A DNA stretch of 64,000 nucleotides from GCA-2720865 sp047630275 (GTDB taxonomy: Bacteria > Bdellovibrionota > Bacteriovoracia > Bacteriovoracales > Bacteriovoracaceae), in assembly GCA_047630275.1 (NCBI GenBank), contig JBLHVN010000003.1, positions 62,001 to 126,000 of the forward strand, read 5' to 3'. The notes below the pieces were generated by a model, which saw only the letters and a list, made by a program, of their open reading frames with translations, ran no database searches and was not told the origin of the DNA. The position numbers and the translations under genes are program-made. This document shows, in pieces, positions 18,542-27,466 of the stretch (positions within the stretch are counted from its first letter, which is position 1; every line of letters begins with the position of its first letter).

Positions 18542-20158
18542 ATGAGCGACAATGACGATGATATTACAAAACCGGACATGACTCGAATCGAGGACTTGTC
18601 CGAGTTTCTTCACCCAGATGACCCGGAGGCTGACGCTCAGTTAGACCTCCCTTCCACACCAGATCAAGAAGAAGATGAATCATTTGAGACCATGTCTCTT
18701 GATGATCTAGAAGAAGATGAAGCCCCTCCTGCTTTTTCTGAAGCCGATTCTGAAGAAGATACCTTTGCTCTTAGTGAAGAAGATGATGAAGAACAAAGCG
18801 GTGAGTTTTCCTCAGATTCAACTCAACCAGACTTTGAGAGCCCTAGCTTTACAGATCAAGAGGAAGACCAAGAATCAGGCTTTGGAGCAGAAGCTAGTGA
18901 TTCAGAAGAAGTCCTTGACTCCTTTAGTGAAGAAGACGAATCATTTGAGGCCACTTCTTTTGAAGACTCTGATGATGAGGACTTCTCTCTTGAAGAAATG
19001 GATGAATTAGATGAAGAAGCTAAGCTTCAAGAAGAAGTTGATAATGAAATTCAAGAGGCCTTAGAAGAAGACGAAAGTGAAAACAGTTTTCAAATGGCAG
19101 AAGATGAACTTGAAGAAGAAGATTCTCCTGAGCCTGAGAATGAATTTGAACCAGAAGTAAGTCAATTTGATTCTCCCCTTGAAGATTCTGAAGATGCCTT
19201 CGAGCCCATAGTGGAAGATGAACCTACTCCTATGGTTCAAAGTGTAAATACTCCTATGGAGGATAGCTTCTCACAAGAACATCAAAAAGAACTTGCTCCG
19301 AAGAACACTGATCGAGAAACCTTTAAGGATTTGAATGAGTTTGGGAATGCAATCTCTTATGGTCAAGTTGCAGCAGGGGGAAATCCTCCCTTTAGTATTG
19401 TTCTTAGAAAAATAAAATACCTAGAAGATAGTGAAAGAATTATTGAAATTTTAAGAGAGCATGGACTCTGTGATGAATCAAATGAAGCTGACTTTCAGCA
19501 AGGACTCAATAATGGATCTATGCTCATCAGCCAGCTAAATGAGTACTCAGCCATTTACTTGGCCCATAAATTTAGAAGGTTTGACCTTGAGATCTTAGTT
19601 GGTCTCTCTGACGAGGTTCATCCTTCTAAAAATTACGACATGGACTATAAAGGCCTAGTAAGGAAAGAGAACTTAACTCAAAACAAACAAGAGACCTTCT
19701 CTCTTGAAGAACAGGTTATTCAAGTAGAAGCTATCTTATTGGCCACAACGCCAACTTTAGAGAACTATAGAATTGATCGTTATTTAGGACTGGTGAGCGC
19801 TCATATAATGATTGAAGAAGAAGAGTTTCAAAGACTTCAAGAAACAGATTTAAAGAATAAAAATGAAGATGAAGTTGATCCTGACGAATTACTAAGAGAG
19901 CTAGATCAAGATGATCTTGAATCAAAGACTTCAACAATAGAAATTGGTCTTGAAGAAATCTATCAAAATTTAGCTGAGTCTCTAAAAGCGAAAGCTTTCA
20001 AGATGAAAGGCAATGCAGTTGTAGGGATCAATTATCAAATTACTCCTCTTATTAACCAAAAACCAACTGATCAGAACCCTAGTATTAATTACAAGATAAG
20101 CTGTACGGGAAATACCGTTTGGGTCGGTGGAAAAGAGGCTCCTAGAAGTGAAGCTTAA
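18542..20158 (+). CDS. highly acidic protein with C-terminal YbjQ/UPF0145-like domain
   Basis: This 538-residue protein has three parts. Residues 1 to about 250 are low-complexity and dominated by Glu, Asp and Ser, expected to be disordered. Residues about 275-370 form a folded region with a pattern like the ribosomal L7/L12 C-terminal fold (FSIVLRKIKYLEDSERIIEI, then LNNGSMLISQLNEY), a weak resemblance. From about 398 the sequence matches the YbjQ family: ATTPTLENYRIDRYLGLVSA and later KAKAFKMKGNAVVGINYQI, interrupted by an acidic insert. YbjQ proteins are pentameric with uncertain function. It sits between secA and glpD and overlaps the glpD start by 11 bases. No signal peptide is visible, so it is probably cytoplasmic. 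Confidence 0.75.
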   Translation: MSDNDDDITKPDMTRIEDLSEFLHPDDPEADAQLDLPSTPDQEEDESFETMSLDDLEEDEAPPAFSEADSEEDTFALSEEDDEEQSGEFSSDSTQPDFESPSFTDQEEDQESGFGAEASDSEEVLDSFSEEDESFEATSFEDSDDEDFSLEEMDELDEEAKLQEEVDNEIQEALEEDESENSFQMAEDELEEEDSPEPENEFEPEVSQFDSPLEDSEDAFEPIVEDEPTPMVQSVNTPMEDSFSQEHQKELAPKNTDRETFKDLNEFGNAISYGQVAAGGNPPFSIVLRKIKYLEDSERIIEILREHGLCDESNEADFQQGLNNGSMLISQLNEYSAIYLAHKFRRFDLEILVGLSDEVHPSKNYDMDYKGLVRKENLTQNKQETFSLEEQVIQVEAILLATTPTLENYRIDRYLGLVSAHIMIEEEEFQRLQETDLKNKNEDEVDPDELLRELDQDDLESKTSTIEIGLEEIYQNLAESLKAKAFKMKGNAVVGINYQITPLINQKPTDQNPSINYKISCTGNTVWVGGKEAPRSEA

Positions 20159-21566
20159 TTCCCCCCTTCTTGAAGCAGAAAACCACTATCCTGTCTTGAT
20201 CGTTGGTGGAGGAATTGTTGGAGCCGGTATCTTTAGAGACCTCTCCTTGCACGGTGTAGCTTCGCTCTTAGTTGAAAAAAAAGACTTCTCATCTCAAACC
20301 TCACAAAGCTCGAGTAAGATGCTCCATGGGGGAATACGTTACTTAGAAAACTTAGATTTTGCCCTCGTGTTTGAGGCCCTTCATGAGAAGAACTTATGGC
20401 TAAAACTAGCGCCTCATCTTTGTTACGAGCAACCTTTTTATATGCCCGTTTATAAAGATGCCCTGCGCCCTCTATGGATGGTTAAGTGTGGTCTTTTCCT
20501 CTATGACTTTTTGAGCAGTTTTCAAAACTCCCCTCACCAAACCAATAATAAAGAGAAAACCTTAAAAGATATCATGCACCTAAGAGAAAAAGGTCTCACA
20601 GGCTCTGGAGTCTATTACGATGCCGTTGTCGATGATGCGAAACTTACTCTTGAAGTCATCTATGATGGCCTCACTCATAAGAGATCTCAGGCCCTTAATC
20701 ATGTGTCACTTGAATCAGTTGAAATAGAGGGTGAGATTTATAAATGTCATTTAAAAGACTCTCTCACCGGTGATATGAGAATGATCACTACCGATAACCT
20801 AGTCTTTGCAACTGGCCCCTTTACAGATCAATTAATGAAGAAATTAGACATTGTTAATTGGAGCCCTAAGCTTCTTCCCTCAAAAGGAAGTCACCTTTGG
20901 CTTTCTAAAGAGTCCTTACCCATCGAACACCCTGTTGTTCTTACTCCTAAAGATGGGCGCGTGATCTTTGTCATACCGAGAAATGGACGAGTCTTAGTTG
21001 GAACCACTGAGGTTCAACCTGAAGAAGACTTCTTTGATATTGATTCTTCACCGTTAGAGACAGATTATTTGATTCATAATATCAATGAGTATTTCCCTAA
21101 TGCTAATGTTAATAAAGAAGATATTCTTTCGACCTTTGCAGGGATTAGACCTCTCGTGAAAGCTGATAGTGGAGATAAGGGTAAGACTGCAAGAGAGCAT
21201 AAGCTCTATCAACCTAGGTCAAACCTCTACTTAATGCTTGGTGGAAAGTATACAACCTTTAGAACCATGGCCTCGGATGTAGCCAGAGAGATATGTTCTA
21301 AAGCACGTGTTCCTTATAGTTCAAATAAAACAAAGAGACCTCTGAGATGTCCTTCAGCTATCCTTCCATTTGAGCCCTCAACGTTTACAAAAGAGAATGT
21401 ACTAAAGGCCTTAGAAAACGAACTTGTTAGAACTTTTGATGATTTATTAGTGAGAAGACTTGGGATTCCAAGCATCGAGCATTGGAATCACGAATTATCT
21501 TTTGAGGAATTCTTTAAAGACTTAGAGCCGGCCCTAACAAATCATTTTGGCTCTAGCCCTTTTTAA
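20148..21566 (+). CDS. glpD: FAD-dependent glycerol-3-phosphate dehydrogenase
   Basis: The protein has 472 residues if begun at GTG 20148, nine bases behind AGAGG; a GTG at 20127 is the alternative. The N-terminus shows the FAD dinucleotide fold VLIVGGGIVGAGIFRDLSL, then SSKMLHGGIRYLENLDFALV and NLVFATGPFTD. The later RVLVGTTEVQPEEDFFDID and FAGIRPLVKAD segments are also typical of GlpD. GlpD oxidises glycerol-3-phosphate to dihydroxyacetone phosphate at the membrane and passes electrons to quinone. The C-terminal helical domain is shorter than in most GlpD proteins (500-550 residues). The gene overlaps its upstream neighbour, and its stop overlaps the convergent gene at 21563 by four bases. 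Confidence 0.88.
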   Translation: MKLNSPLLEAENHYPVLIVGGGIVGAGIFRDLSLHGVASLLVEKKDFSSQTSQSSSKMLHGGIRYLENLDFALVFEALHEKNLWLKLAPHLCYEQPFYMPVYKDALRPLWMVKCGLFLYDFLSSFQNSPHQTNNKEKTLKDIMHLREKGLTGSGVYYDAVVDDAKLTLEVIYDGLTHKRSQALNHVSLESVEIEGEIYKCHLKDSLTGDMRMITTDNLVFATGPFTDQLMKKLDIVNWSPKLLPSKGSHLWLSKESLPIEHPVVLTPKDGRVIFVIPRNGRVLVGTTEVQPEEDFFDIDSSPLETDYLIHNINEYFPNANVNKEDILSTFAGIRPLVKADSGDKGKTAREHKLYQPRSNLYLMLGGKYTTFRTMASDVAREICSKARVPYSSNKTKRPLRCPSAILPFEPSTFTKENVLKALENELVRTFDDLLVRRLGIPSIEHWNHELSFEEFFKDLEPALTNHFGSSPF

Positions 21567-22714
21567 AATAAGTAACTCATTCCTACTATAAGTCTTGGAC
21601 CTGCCTTAGTGGTAACAGACTCAGAGTCTGAATCAGTAACGGAGCTCTTTACCCCCTGGCTATAGAAATCTAGCATTCCTCTAACTCCAAATCCAGAACT
21701 CGTATAATACTTAGCGCCTAAACCAATACTAAAAAAAGTACCGCTTCCTTTAGTCGTAGTATCACCTGCTGTCGTAGAACTATTAATAAGCCCAAAGCTC
21801 CCGCTGACAAAACCGATTGGTTTTTCAAAAGAAAGAATGTCATTAAAGAAGTGCCAATTTGATCCAAGTCCAATATTAGATTGAGAAGTTTTAAGTTCAG
21901 TAGTAGTTGTATCTGAAGTTGTCGTTGTTGAGCTATAGTCAAAAGATCCGTAAAAAGAAAGTTTTCTAAGCCAATCTCTTCTATGAGGAAAGTACTTCTC
22001 TAAAGCAATACCTATTCCCATTGTCGATTCTTTTCCTGTCGTAAGCTCTGAGCCTTCAACACCATCGTCAACACTTGTACTAAGAGAGTGCCATTGGAAA
22101 CGGCCTACCATCTCCCACGATTTATTAGAGAAAACCCCTCTACCTGTGGCAAAGGAAGATTCTTGAGAATCTAAGTTTCTAATATAGGCGCTCCTTGAGC
22201 CGCCAGTATTTCTCATAGGTCTGTTAACAGGTTCGTCTAAGACCGGTCCTTCTTTTAAAGAACCAAGTTCGTCTTCATCGCTCATTGAATTATTAGAACC
22301 TCTAGATCTTCTCGAATCTCCCCTTGAGATTGAGATAGTATCATTTCCAGAGGGAACGGGTTCTAATACTAAACTTTTAGAAGAATCATCTGTTAGTTTT
22401 AACGGACTTGAAATCTTTATATTTACGACTCTATCAACTGTAACGGCATCAACATTTATAATTCTATAGATAGACCAGATACTTCTCGTAGGGGAAGCCT
22501 TTGAAACGACTCCCCTAGCTATTACACCCGTAGTTAAAAAGAATTTTGCATGATCCCCTACAACAAGGCCATCTTCAAGGCCTCTATTTAAAAGAACTGT
22601 TTTTTTAGTAGAAGAAACACTTAGAATTCTCGTTGTTAATTTTTCATCGATTTCAAGTGAGCTCGCAGCTCCAGAAAATAACAACATGATTATGACTAGC
22701 CATTTACTATTCAT
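21563..22714 (-). CDS. secreted outer-membrane barrel protein, smaller paralogue
   Basis: I do not recognise a named family. The 383-residue protein has a signal peptide (LVIIMLLFSGAASS) and a small N-terminal beta domain (about 20-120) with RGLEDGLVVGDHAKFFLTTG. A Ser/Asn-rich linker (about 125-185) follows, and the C-terminal half has amphipathic strands ending in RLIVGMSYLF, a barrel terminus. The same architecture and N-terminal pattern occur in the upstream gene at 22725, which ends ten bases before this one starts, so the two look like an operon of diverged paralogues. The last four bases overlap glpD in convergent orientation. Confidence 0.72.
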   Translation of the reverse strand: MNSKWLVIIMLLFSGAASSLEIDEKLTTRILSVSSTKKTVLLNRGLEDGLVVGDHAKFFLTTGVIARGVVSKASPTRSIWSIYRIINVDAVTVDRVVNIKISSPLKLTDDSSKSLVLEPVPSGNDTISISRGDSRRSRGSNNSMSDEDELGSLKEGPVLDEPVNRPMRNTGGSRSAYIRNLDSQESSFATGRGVFSNKSWEMVGRFQWHSLSTSVDDGVEGSELTTGKESTMGIGIALEKYFPHRRDWLRKLSFYGSFDYSSTTTTSDTTTTELKTSQSNIGLGSNWHFFNDILSFEKPIGFVSGSFGLINSSTTAGDTTTKGSGTFFSIGLGAKYYTSSGFGVRGMLDFYSQGVKSSVTDSDSESVTTKAGPRLIVGMSYLF

Positions 22715-22724
22715 CTTTCCATCC

Positions 22725-24260
22725 TTAAAAATACGCGCTTAGCCCAACGGCCACTTTAAAGCGATTAAATGTTTCAGACCCATTGATCGAATCTAATGAG
22801 TTAACAGAGTCCAATATCGAATACTTTGTAGGTTCATAGCTAAAGTGTAGCCCTAGCCCAAAACCTAATTTTAGAATTTCATCTTCAGTATCTCCCGCCT
22901 TAAAGCGGTACTTAAAGCCCCACTGATAAATAGGAAGAGAAAGGATTGAGACTTTATACTCTTGGAAAAGCTCTGAAGAAAGGAGGGTTCCATTTCCTCT
23001 AGCAATCCCAAGCCCTACGTAGCCTACTACTTTCTTTATTGAAATTGGCTCATTCCAAAAGTAATAATTTAAAAAACCGCGAAAATTACCAAACTTTACA
23101 CGAGCATTAGTTTCGCTATTCACAGCGTAGTAGGTATTGCCTTGTTCAAGACCTACTTCAAAACTAAAACTTTCAAGGAAGTCTACTGACCCTTTAAGAG
23201 GCGTTTCATAGGTGAGGTTTAATGAGTAACCGATTCCCGTATTATTAGGATCGTTAGCAGTCGTTACATTATCTACATCATTTGTAATTTTAATATTTAA
23301 CTCATGCCCAATCTTTTCACTAAGGGCCCTTGCTTGCCTGGCCTTTTCTTCAGCAATTCCTGACCTTATAAAGAATCTTCTTAACTGCTTATCTTCCATA
23401 TCAGCTGACCAGGTTTGACCATCTCGTTCGATCTTGGCCATCGCGCGACGGCTGACTCGAGTGTCTTTCTTTCTGTTGCCCATAACTTCATCAAAGGTCG
23501 AGATATGTGAGGGCCTTTCTACTTTAGAGTCCTTATAAAGAGAAGAGAGTCCATTAGGTTGATCATTAACTTTACTAACGGCCCCGTCAGTCGTTGATTT
23601 AGCGATTTCTTTATCTAGTGCCGTCCTGATTGCATCAGGCTTGACCCCTTTTTCTGACTGATCAATAAAAAGGGTTTCAATTTCATCTAAGTAATTATCT
23701 GAAAACTCAGGATTCCCTCTTCCTTTCCAGTTTAAATACTTTGTCTGTTCAACATCATAATCAACAGGTGCGTTTGTCTCTGCTAAAGGGATAGAACTTT
23801 TATAATCATTTTCTTTGAAAACCATTTCAGAGGGAAGCCCTCTTCTTCTATCATCCACATATTCGCTTAAGCTTTTGGCCCTAGGAAGGAGAACTTTTTT
23901 CTCTCGGATCTTATAAGCTCTTCTTCCTTCGAGAACGACAGTGTCTCTTGAAAAAAGAATCTGTTTTCCTTTTTTAAGAAATTGAAAGTTTTCAATGTTT
24001 TTGAAAAACCAAAATGAGCGCTCACTATGAGACTTAATGACTTCGGCATTTCCAACAAAATAAAGCTTAGGTTTTGCAGGGGTTCCTGCTTGAAAGTAAA
24101 ACTGCCCAGACTGACCTTCTCGAACTCCTTCTAAGGAACCACGGTCTACAACAATACTCGAGCCAGAACTAGAGACTTCTAATATTTTGATCCCTTGCAT
24201 AGCAAAGGCCTGCCCTGTGAGTAAAAAGACTATAGAGAGTAAGTATTTTCTAGTAATCAT
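22725..24260 (-). CDS. secreted outer-membrane barrel protein, larger paralogue
   Basis: The 511-residue protein is unrecognised beyond its architecture. It has a signal peptide (RKYLLSIVFLLTGQAFA) and an N-terminal beta domain with VDRGSLEGVREGQSGQFYFQ, matching the RGLEDGLVVGD pattern of the downstream paralogue. A long charged middle region (about 110-310) follows. The C-terminal barrel begins near residue 320 (KIGHELNIKITNDV) and ends in FKVAVGLSAYF. The Val/Asp-rich N-terminal domain recalls folds that bind at the envelope, but I cannot assign it. It is first of a two-gene unit. Position and terminal Phe support outer-membrane insertion. Confidence 0.72.
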   Translation of the reverse strand: MITRKYLLSIVFLLTGQAFAMQGIKILEVSSSGSSIVVDRGSLEGVREGQSGQFYFQAGTPAKPKLYFVGNAEVIKSHSERSFWFFKNIENFQFLKKGKQILFSRDTVVLEGRRAYKIREKKVLLPRAKSLSEYVDDRRRGLPSEMVFKENDYKSSIPLAETNAPVDYDVEQTKYLNWKGRGNPEFSDNYLDEIETLFIDQSEKGVKPDAIRTALDKEIAKSTTDGAVSKVNDQPNGLSSLYKDSKVERPSHISTFDEVMGNRKKDTRVSRRAMAKIERDGQTWSADMEDKQLRRFFIRSGIAEEKARQARALSEKIGHELNIKITNDVDNVTTANDPNNTGIGYSLNLTYETPLKGSVDFLESFSFEVGLEQGNTYYAVNSETNARVKFGNFRGFLNYYFWNEPISIKKVVGYVGLGIARGNGTLLSSELFQEYKVSILSLPIYQWGFKYRFKAGDTEDEILKLGFGLGLHFSYEPTKYSILDSVNSLDSINGSETFNRFKVAVGLSAYF

Positions 24261-24424
24261 CCTTCCCTGGATTCAATTATTTAGTAATATCAGCTCATTA
24301 GAATTTTAACACAGATAGGCGGAGGGTGCAGAAAATAGTTAAAAGTTGCCATGCATCAATATTGAAATCTTGACCCAATCAGTCTATATATAACTATCTT
24401 AAATTACATAAAAGGAAGTGCCCT

Positions 24425-24613
24425 GTGGCCCGAAAGAAATTTAAAAAGATCTACCGCTATTCTTGCACCTTAACTGGTGAGGAATTTAAAGTGACAGCTG
24501 AAAGTAAAAACCCTGATGACCTTATGTCTGTTAAGGCCTACTACGAAATGAATCCTGAAAAGGATGATCGTCCAGAGCATATTAAAATTCAGCTAGAGCA
24601 AGAACAGCAATAA
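24425..24613 (+). CDS. small basic protein upstream of trxB
   Basis: The 62-residue frame begins at GTG after AAGGAAG and ends 11 bases before trxB. It starts MARKKFKKIYRYSCTLTGEE, has a single Cys and a Lys-rich N-terminus, then an acidic second half. No signal peptide or membrane segment is visible. I do not recognise the family. Tight spacing to trxB and a clear ribosome site argue that it is a real gene in the trxB operon. The single cysteine could in principle be redox active, but nothing more supports that. Confidence 0.7.
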   Translation: MARKKFKKIYRYSCTLTGEEFKVTAESKNPDDLMSVKAYYEMNPEKDDRPEHIKIQLEQEQQ

Positions 24614-24624
24614 AAGGAAAATTC

Positions 24625-25557
24625 ATGGAATCGAGAAAAGTAATCATCGTGGGTTCTGGTCCTGCTGGATATACAGCGGCCCTCTATGCCTCGCGAGCTG
24701 ACTTAAAACCACTAGTCATCTTAGGCTCAGAGCCAGGCGGACAATTAACAACAACTACCGAAGTAGAAAACTTTCCAGGCTTCCCAGAAGGAATCCAAGG
24801 CCCTGAGCTAATGGAAAATATGAAGAAACAAACCGAAAGGTTTGGAACAGAATACCTAAGTGCCATGGTAACTTCTGTTGATCTTTCTAAAAGACCTTTT
24901 AAAGTTGAATGCGATAACGGTGATAAGTTTGAAGCAGAAACTTTGATTATCTCAACTGGTGCATCAGCTAAGTACCTAGGTCTTCCTAATGAAAAAGAAC
25001 TTATTGGAAAAGGTGTTAGTGCCTGTGCAACTTGTGACGGGTTCTTCTATAGAAACAAGATTGTCTATGTTGTAGGTGGCGGTGATACGGCCATGGAAGA
25101 AGCAACCTTTCTTACAAAGTTTGCAAGCAAGGTAACCATTGTTCATAGAAGAGATACTCTAAGAGCAAGTAAAACAATGCAACAAAGGGCTATTGATAAT
25201 CCTAAGATTGACTTTCTTTGGGATAGTGCAGTTTCTGAAATTCTTTTTGATGATACCGGTGTTACTGGTCTTAAGATTAAGAACTTAAAGACTGACGAAG
25301 AAAGCCAAGTAGAAACTCATGGTCTCTTTATGGGAATCGGTCATTCACCAAACACTGGTTTTCTAAATGGTCAGATCGACCTAGATGATCATGGTTTTAT
25401 CGTTCCAACAAACTCACCTCACCCTGATACTAATATTCCTGGTGTCTTTGCTTGTGGGGATGTTCAAGACTCTTATTATAGACAGGCCATCTCGGCTGCA
25501 GGATCTGGTTGTATGGCCGCGATTCGCGCTGAAAAATTTATTGAAGACCAAGCCTAA
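24625..25557 (+). CDS. trxB: thioredoxin reductase
   Basis: The 310-residue protein has the low-molecular-weight TrxB plan: FAD fold IIVGSGPAGYTAALYASRA (residues about 6-24), redox pair VSACATCDGFF (CxxC near 135), NADPH fold VYVVGGGDTAMEEATFLTKF, and the C-terminal FAD segment GVFACGDVQDSYYRQAISAA. It transfers electrons from NADPH via FAD to thioredoxin in the cytoplasm. AAGG precedes the ATG. It is downstream of a 62-codon gene and is followed by a strong terminator. Confidence 0.97.
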   Translation: MESRKVIIVGSGPAGYTAALYASRADLKPLVILGSEPGGQLTTTTEVENFPGFPEGIQGPELMENMKKQTERFGTEYLSAMVTSVDLSKRPFKVECDNGDKFEAETLIISTGASAKYLGLPNEKELIGKGVSACATCDGFFYRNKIVYVVGGGDTAMEEATFLTKFASKVTIVHRRDTLRASKTMQQRAIDNPKIDFLWDSAVSEILFDDTGVTGLKIKNLKTDEESQVETHGLFMGIGHSPNTGFLNGQIDLDDHGFIVPTNSPHPDTNIPGVFACGDVQDSYYRQAISAAGSGCMAAIRAEKFIEDQA

Positions 25558-25592
25558 ACCCAACAACAAAACTCAACTGACTTAAAAAGTAC

Positions 25593-25636
25593 GAGAATCG
25601 GAAGTGACTGAAATCACCCGATTCTCTCTCTTTTTT
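25593..25636 (+). terminator. intrinsic terminator after trxB
   Basis: A perfect 9-bp stem GAGAATCGG/CCGATTCTC encloses an inner GTGA/TCAC stem. It is followed by TCTCTTTTTT. It lies 36 bases past the trxB stop. Confidence 0.9.
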
Positions 25637-25741
25637 GGTCCTATGCTTCATTTATTTTTGACGATGTACGCACGACTTGGAAAAATTATCAAAGAGGATC
25701 TTACGGAGTGAGATTCATTTGGGAAAACCAAGGAAGGTGAT

Positions 25742-26560
25742 ATGACCCCATTATTTCAAATGGAGACATTGAAAGTATTTTTGCAAACGGATGTGCGAAA
25801 TCTTTATGTCCAATTTCAAGATAAAACCATTAAAAAACAAACACTTCTAGACCTCAGGGATATTATCGACTGGCTTCACGCCCATATTGAAGTGGATTCA
25901 GTCCTCCTTGGAACTGTTCACTCTGAATTTGGGAGTGGCTGGAATCAAGAAGAATGGAAATCTCTTTCTTCAAAAGAAACTGAGTTCTATATTGAAGAAC
26001 TAAGACAACTCTCGTTTGCTTTTATCCAAGTGCCTCAAACGGTAGTGGCGGATTTAAAACGAGGCGCTAGTGGTGCCAGCCTTGAACTTGTCCTTGGGGC
26101 TGATCTTCGAATCATGGAAGAAGGTGGCAGGCTTGTCTTTGATCACCTTCAACAAGGAATGGCCCCGGCCTCAGGTGGCTGTGGACTCTTAAGCGCCCTC
26201 ATGGGTCAGGCCCTAGCTAAGAACTGGGTACAGACTTCCCTCCCCATTCCCAATCACTCTTTAATCTCTTCAGGCTTTGTTCAGGAAGTTTATAACTTTC
26301 AAGATGGTTATACAGACACGCTTTTAGACGCCATCTCTCATCAATCCCCCGTGGCCAGGATTCAAACAAAAAGAACTTTTGGGGAATTCTTAATGGATGA
26401 TATTAGAAAGACTCAAGCCGTCGAAACAAAGATAGCAATGGGCGCTTATATTACCGGAGACTTCTTAAAGTACCTAAGAGATAAAACCCATAGTGCCTTC
26501 ACCTCCGCTAGAGAATGGGGACAATCAATTCGCGGCGAAAGAAAAGATACCGCTGTTTAA
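25742..26560 (+). CDS. crotonase (enoyl-CoA hydratase/isomerase)-like protein
   Basis: The 272-residue protein has the crotonase core: VVADLKRGASGASLELVLGA and DLRIMEEGGRLVFDHLQQG, then APASGGCGLLSALMGQ. This corresponds to the family's oxyanion loop and the region around the two catalytic glutamates. The first glutamate position is kept (the E in ASLELV). The second, normally in a P-E pair before the glycine loop, is replaced (FDHLQQG). The C-terminal helices are present. Hydratase activity is therefore doubtful; other crotonase chemistries or a non-catalytic role are possible. It stands alone behind GGAAGGTGAT and overlaps the convergent HAD-like gene by four bases. Confidence 0.75.
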   Translation: MTPLFQMETLKVFLQTDVRNLYVQFQDKTIKKQTLLDLRDIIDWLHAHIEVDSVLLGTVHSEFGSGWNQEEWKSLSSKETEFYIEELRQLSFAFIQVPQTVVADLKRGASGASLELVLGADLRIMEEGGRLVFDHLQQGMAPASGGCGLLSALMGQALAKNWVQTSLPIPNHSLISSGFVQEVYNFQDGYTDTLLDAISHQSPVARIQTKRTFGEFLMDDIRKTQAVETKIAMGAYITGDFLKYLRDKTHSAFTSAREWGQSIRGERKDTAV

Positions 26561-27447
26561 AAAAATAAAGCAATCAATCCATTGCAATGATTTTCAAGGG
26601 CCACCTTTTGCGCCCTTGGATTGACTCTTCTAAGAATTGAAGAGCCTCTGTCAAAGAAACTCCTGCCTTCTTTAGTTACTGTGTTTTCTTCAATACCACT
26701 TTGCTTTAAGCGTTTTTGAACCAACTCGCTTAAACTTAAACTAGAGTTCTTCTTATCTTCCATGGCCTGCTCAAGGACTCCAAAAGAGATGGCCAGTTTA
26801 TTTCTTTGAAGTTGCCACTTCTGAATTGAAGGAGGAACAAAACTGTCATCACTCAAGCTTCTTTGCGCTTCCCTTAGCTCTTTTTTAGAATCAATATGAT
26901 AAAAAGACATCCCCATCCAAAGGATATTTTGCCTCTGCTTTGGATTTAAGGCGTGCCTATAATCATCCTCAAACATGACAATCTTTTTTAAATCTTCATT
27001 TATCTTTGTTAGATCTTTCTTCCACCTATCAGCGGGGGCAGGATTATCAAGATCAGCTGGCGGATCAACTAAGAGTAGGTCTTCTCTATGCAAGGCCTTG
27101 TGAGAAACTTCCAGGAAACTCCTTTCGCTTCCATCAACAATAGTGATGGCCTCTAAGACTTTTATATTTCTTTGAGAAGGTCCTCCTGAAAAAAAGGAGA
27201 CTCTATACTTAGGATCTAGCACTAAGGCCGTAACTAACTCTCTTGCCCAATCATGAACTCTATAGAGCTCTTCACCAATCTCAATAATTCCTTTTCTTCC
27301 TTTAAGGCTCGGATCAACTTTACTTATAAGTGTCCAATCAAGATCAAAGACAATATCAATAACGTCAGTCTTGCCGGCAGGACTTCTGAGCCCAGAAGAG
27401 GAGCAAGAGGTGATTAGGATGAAGAAGAGGAGCAGAAACTTGTTCAT
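26557..27447 (-). CDS. HAD-like lipoprotein
   Basis: The 296-residue protein has a lipoprotein signal (FLLLFFILITSCSSS, lipobox ITSC). HAD motif I follows directly as IVFDLDWTLI. A later VSFFSGGPSQRN fits motif II (Ser) and KIVMFEDDYRHAL fits the acidic motif IV. The motif I aspartates are present, so phosphatase activity is plausible, in the periplasm after lipidation. It ends after a Lys/Arg-rich tail. It lies downstream of the mevalonate kinase gene on the same strand, 19 bases away, so it may be transcribed with the mevalonate operon. Its substrate is unknown. Confidence 0.72.
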   Translation of the reverse strand: MNKFLLLFFILITSCSSSGLRSPAGKTDVIDIVFDLDWTLISKVDPSLKGRKGIIEIGEELYRVHDWARELVTALVLDPKYRVSFFSGGPSQRNIKVLEAITIVDGSERSFLEVSHKALHREDLLLVDPPADLDNPAPADRWKKDLTKINEDLKKIVMFEDDYRHALNPKQRQNILWMGMSFYHIDSKKELREAQRSLSDDSFVPPSIQKWQLQRNKLAISFGVLEQAMEDKKNSSLSLSELVQKRLKQSGIEENTVTKEGRSFFDRGSSILRRVNPRAQKVALENHCNGLIALFF

Positions 27448-27466
27448 TCTTCCTTTTCGGCATTTC

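Noticed and set aside
24370..24398. TTGACC upstream of the small gene before trxB as a promoter
   Set aside because: No acceptable -10 box occurs at 16-18 bases; the nearest TATA-like bases are at wrong spacing.
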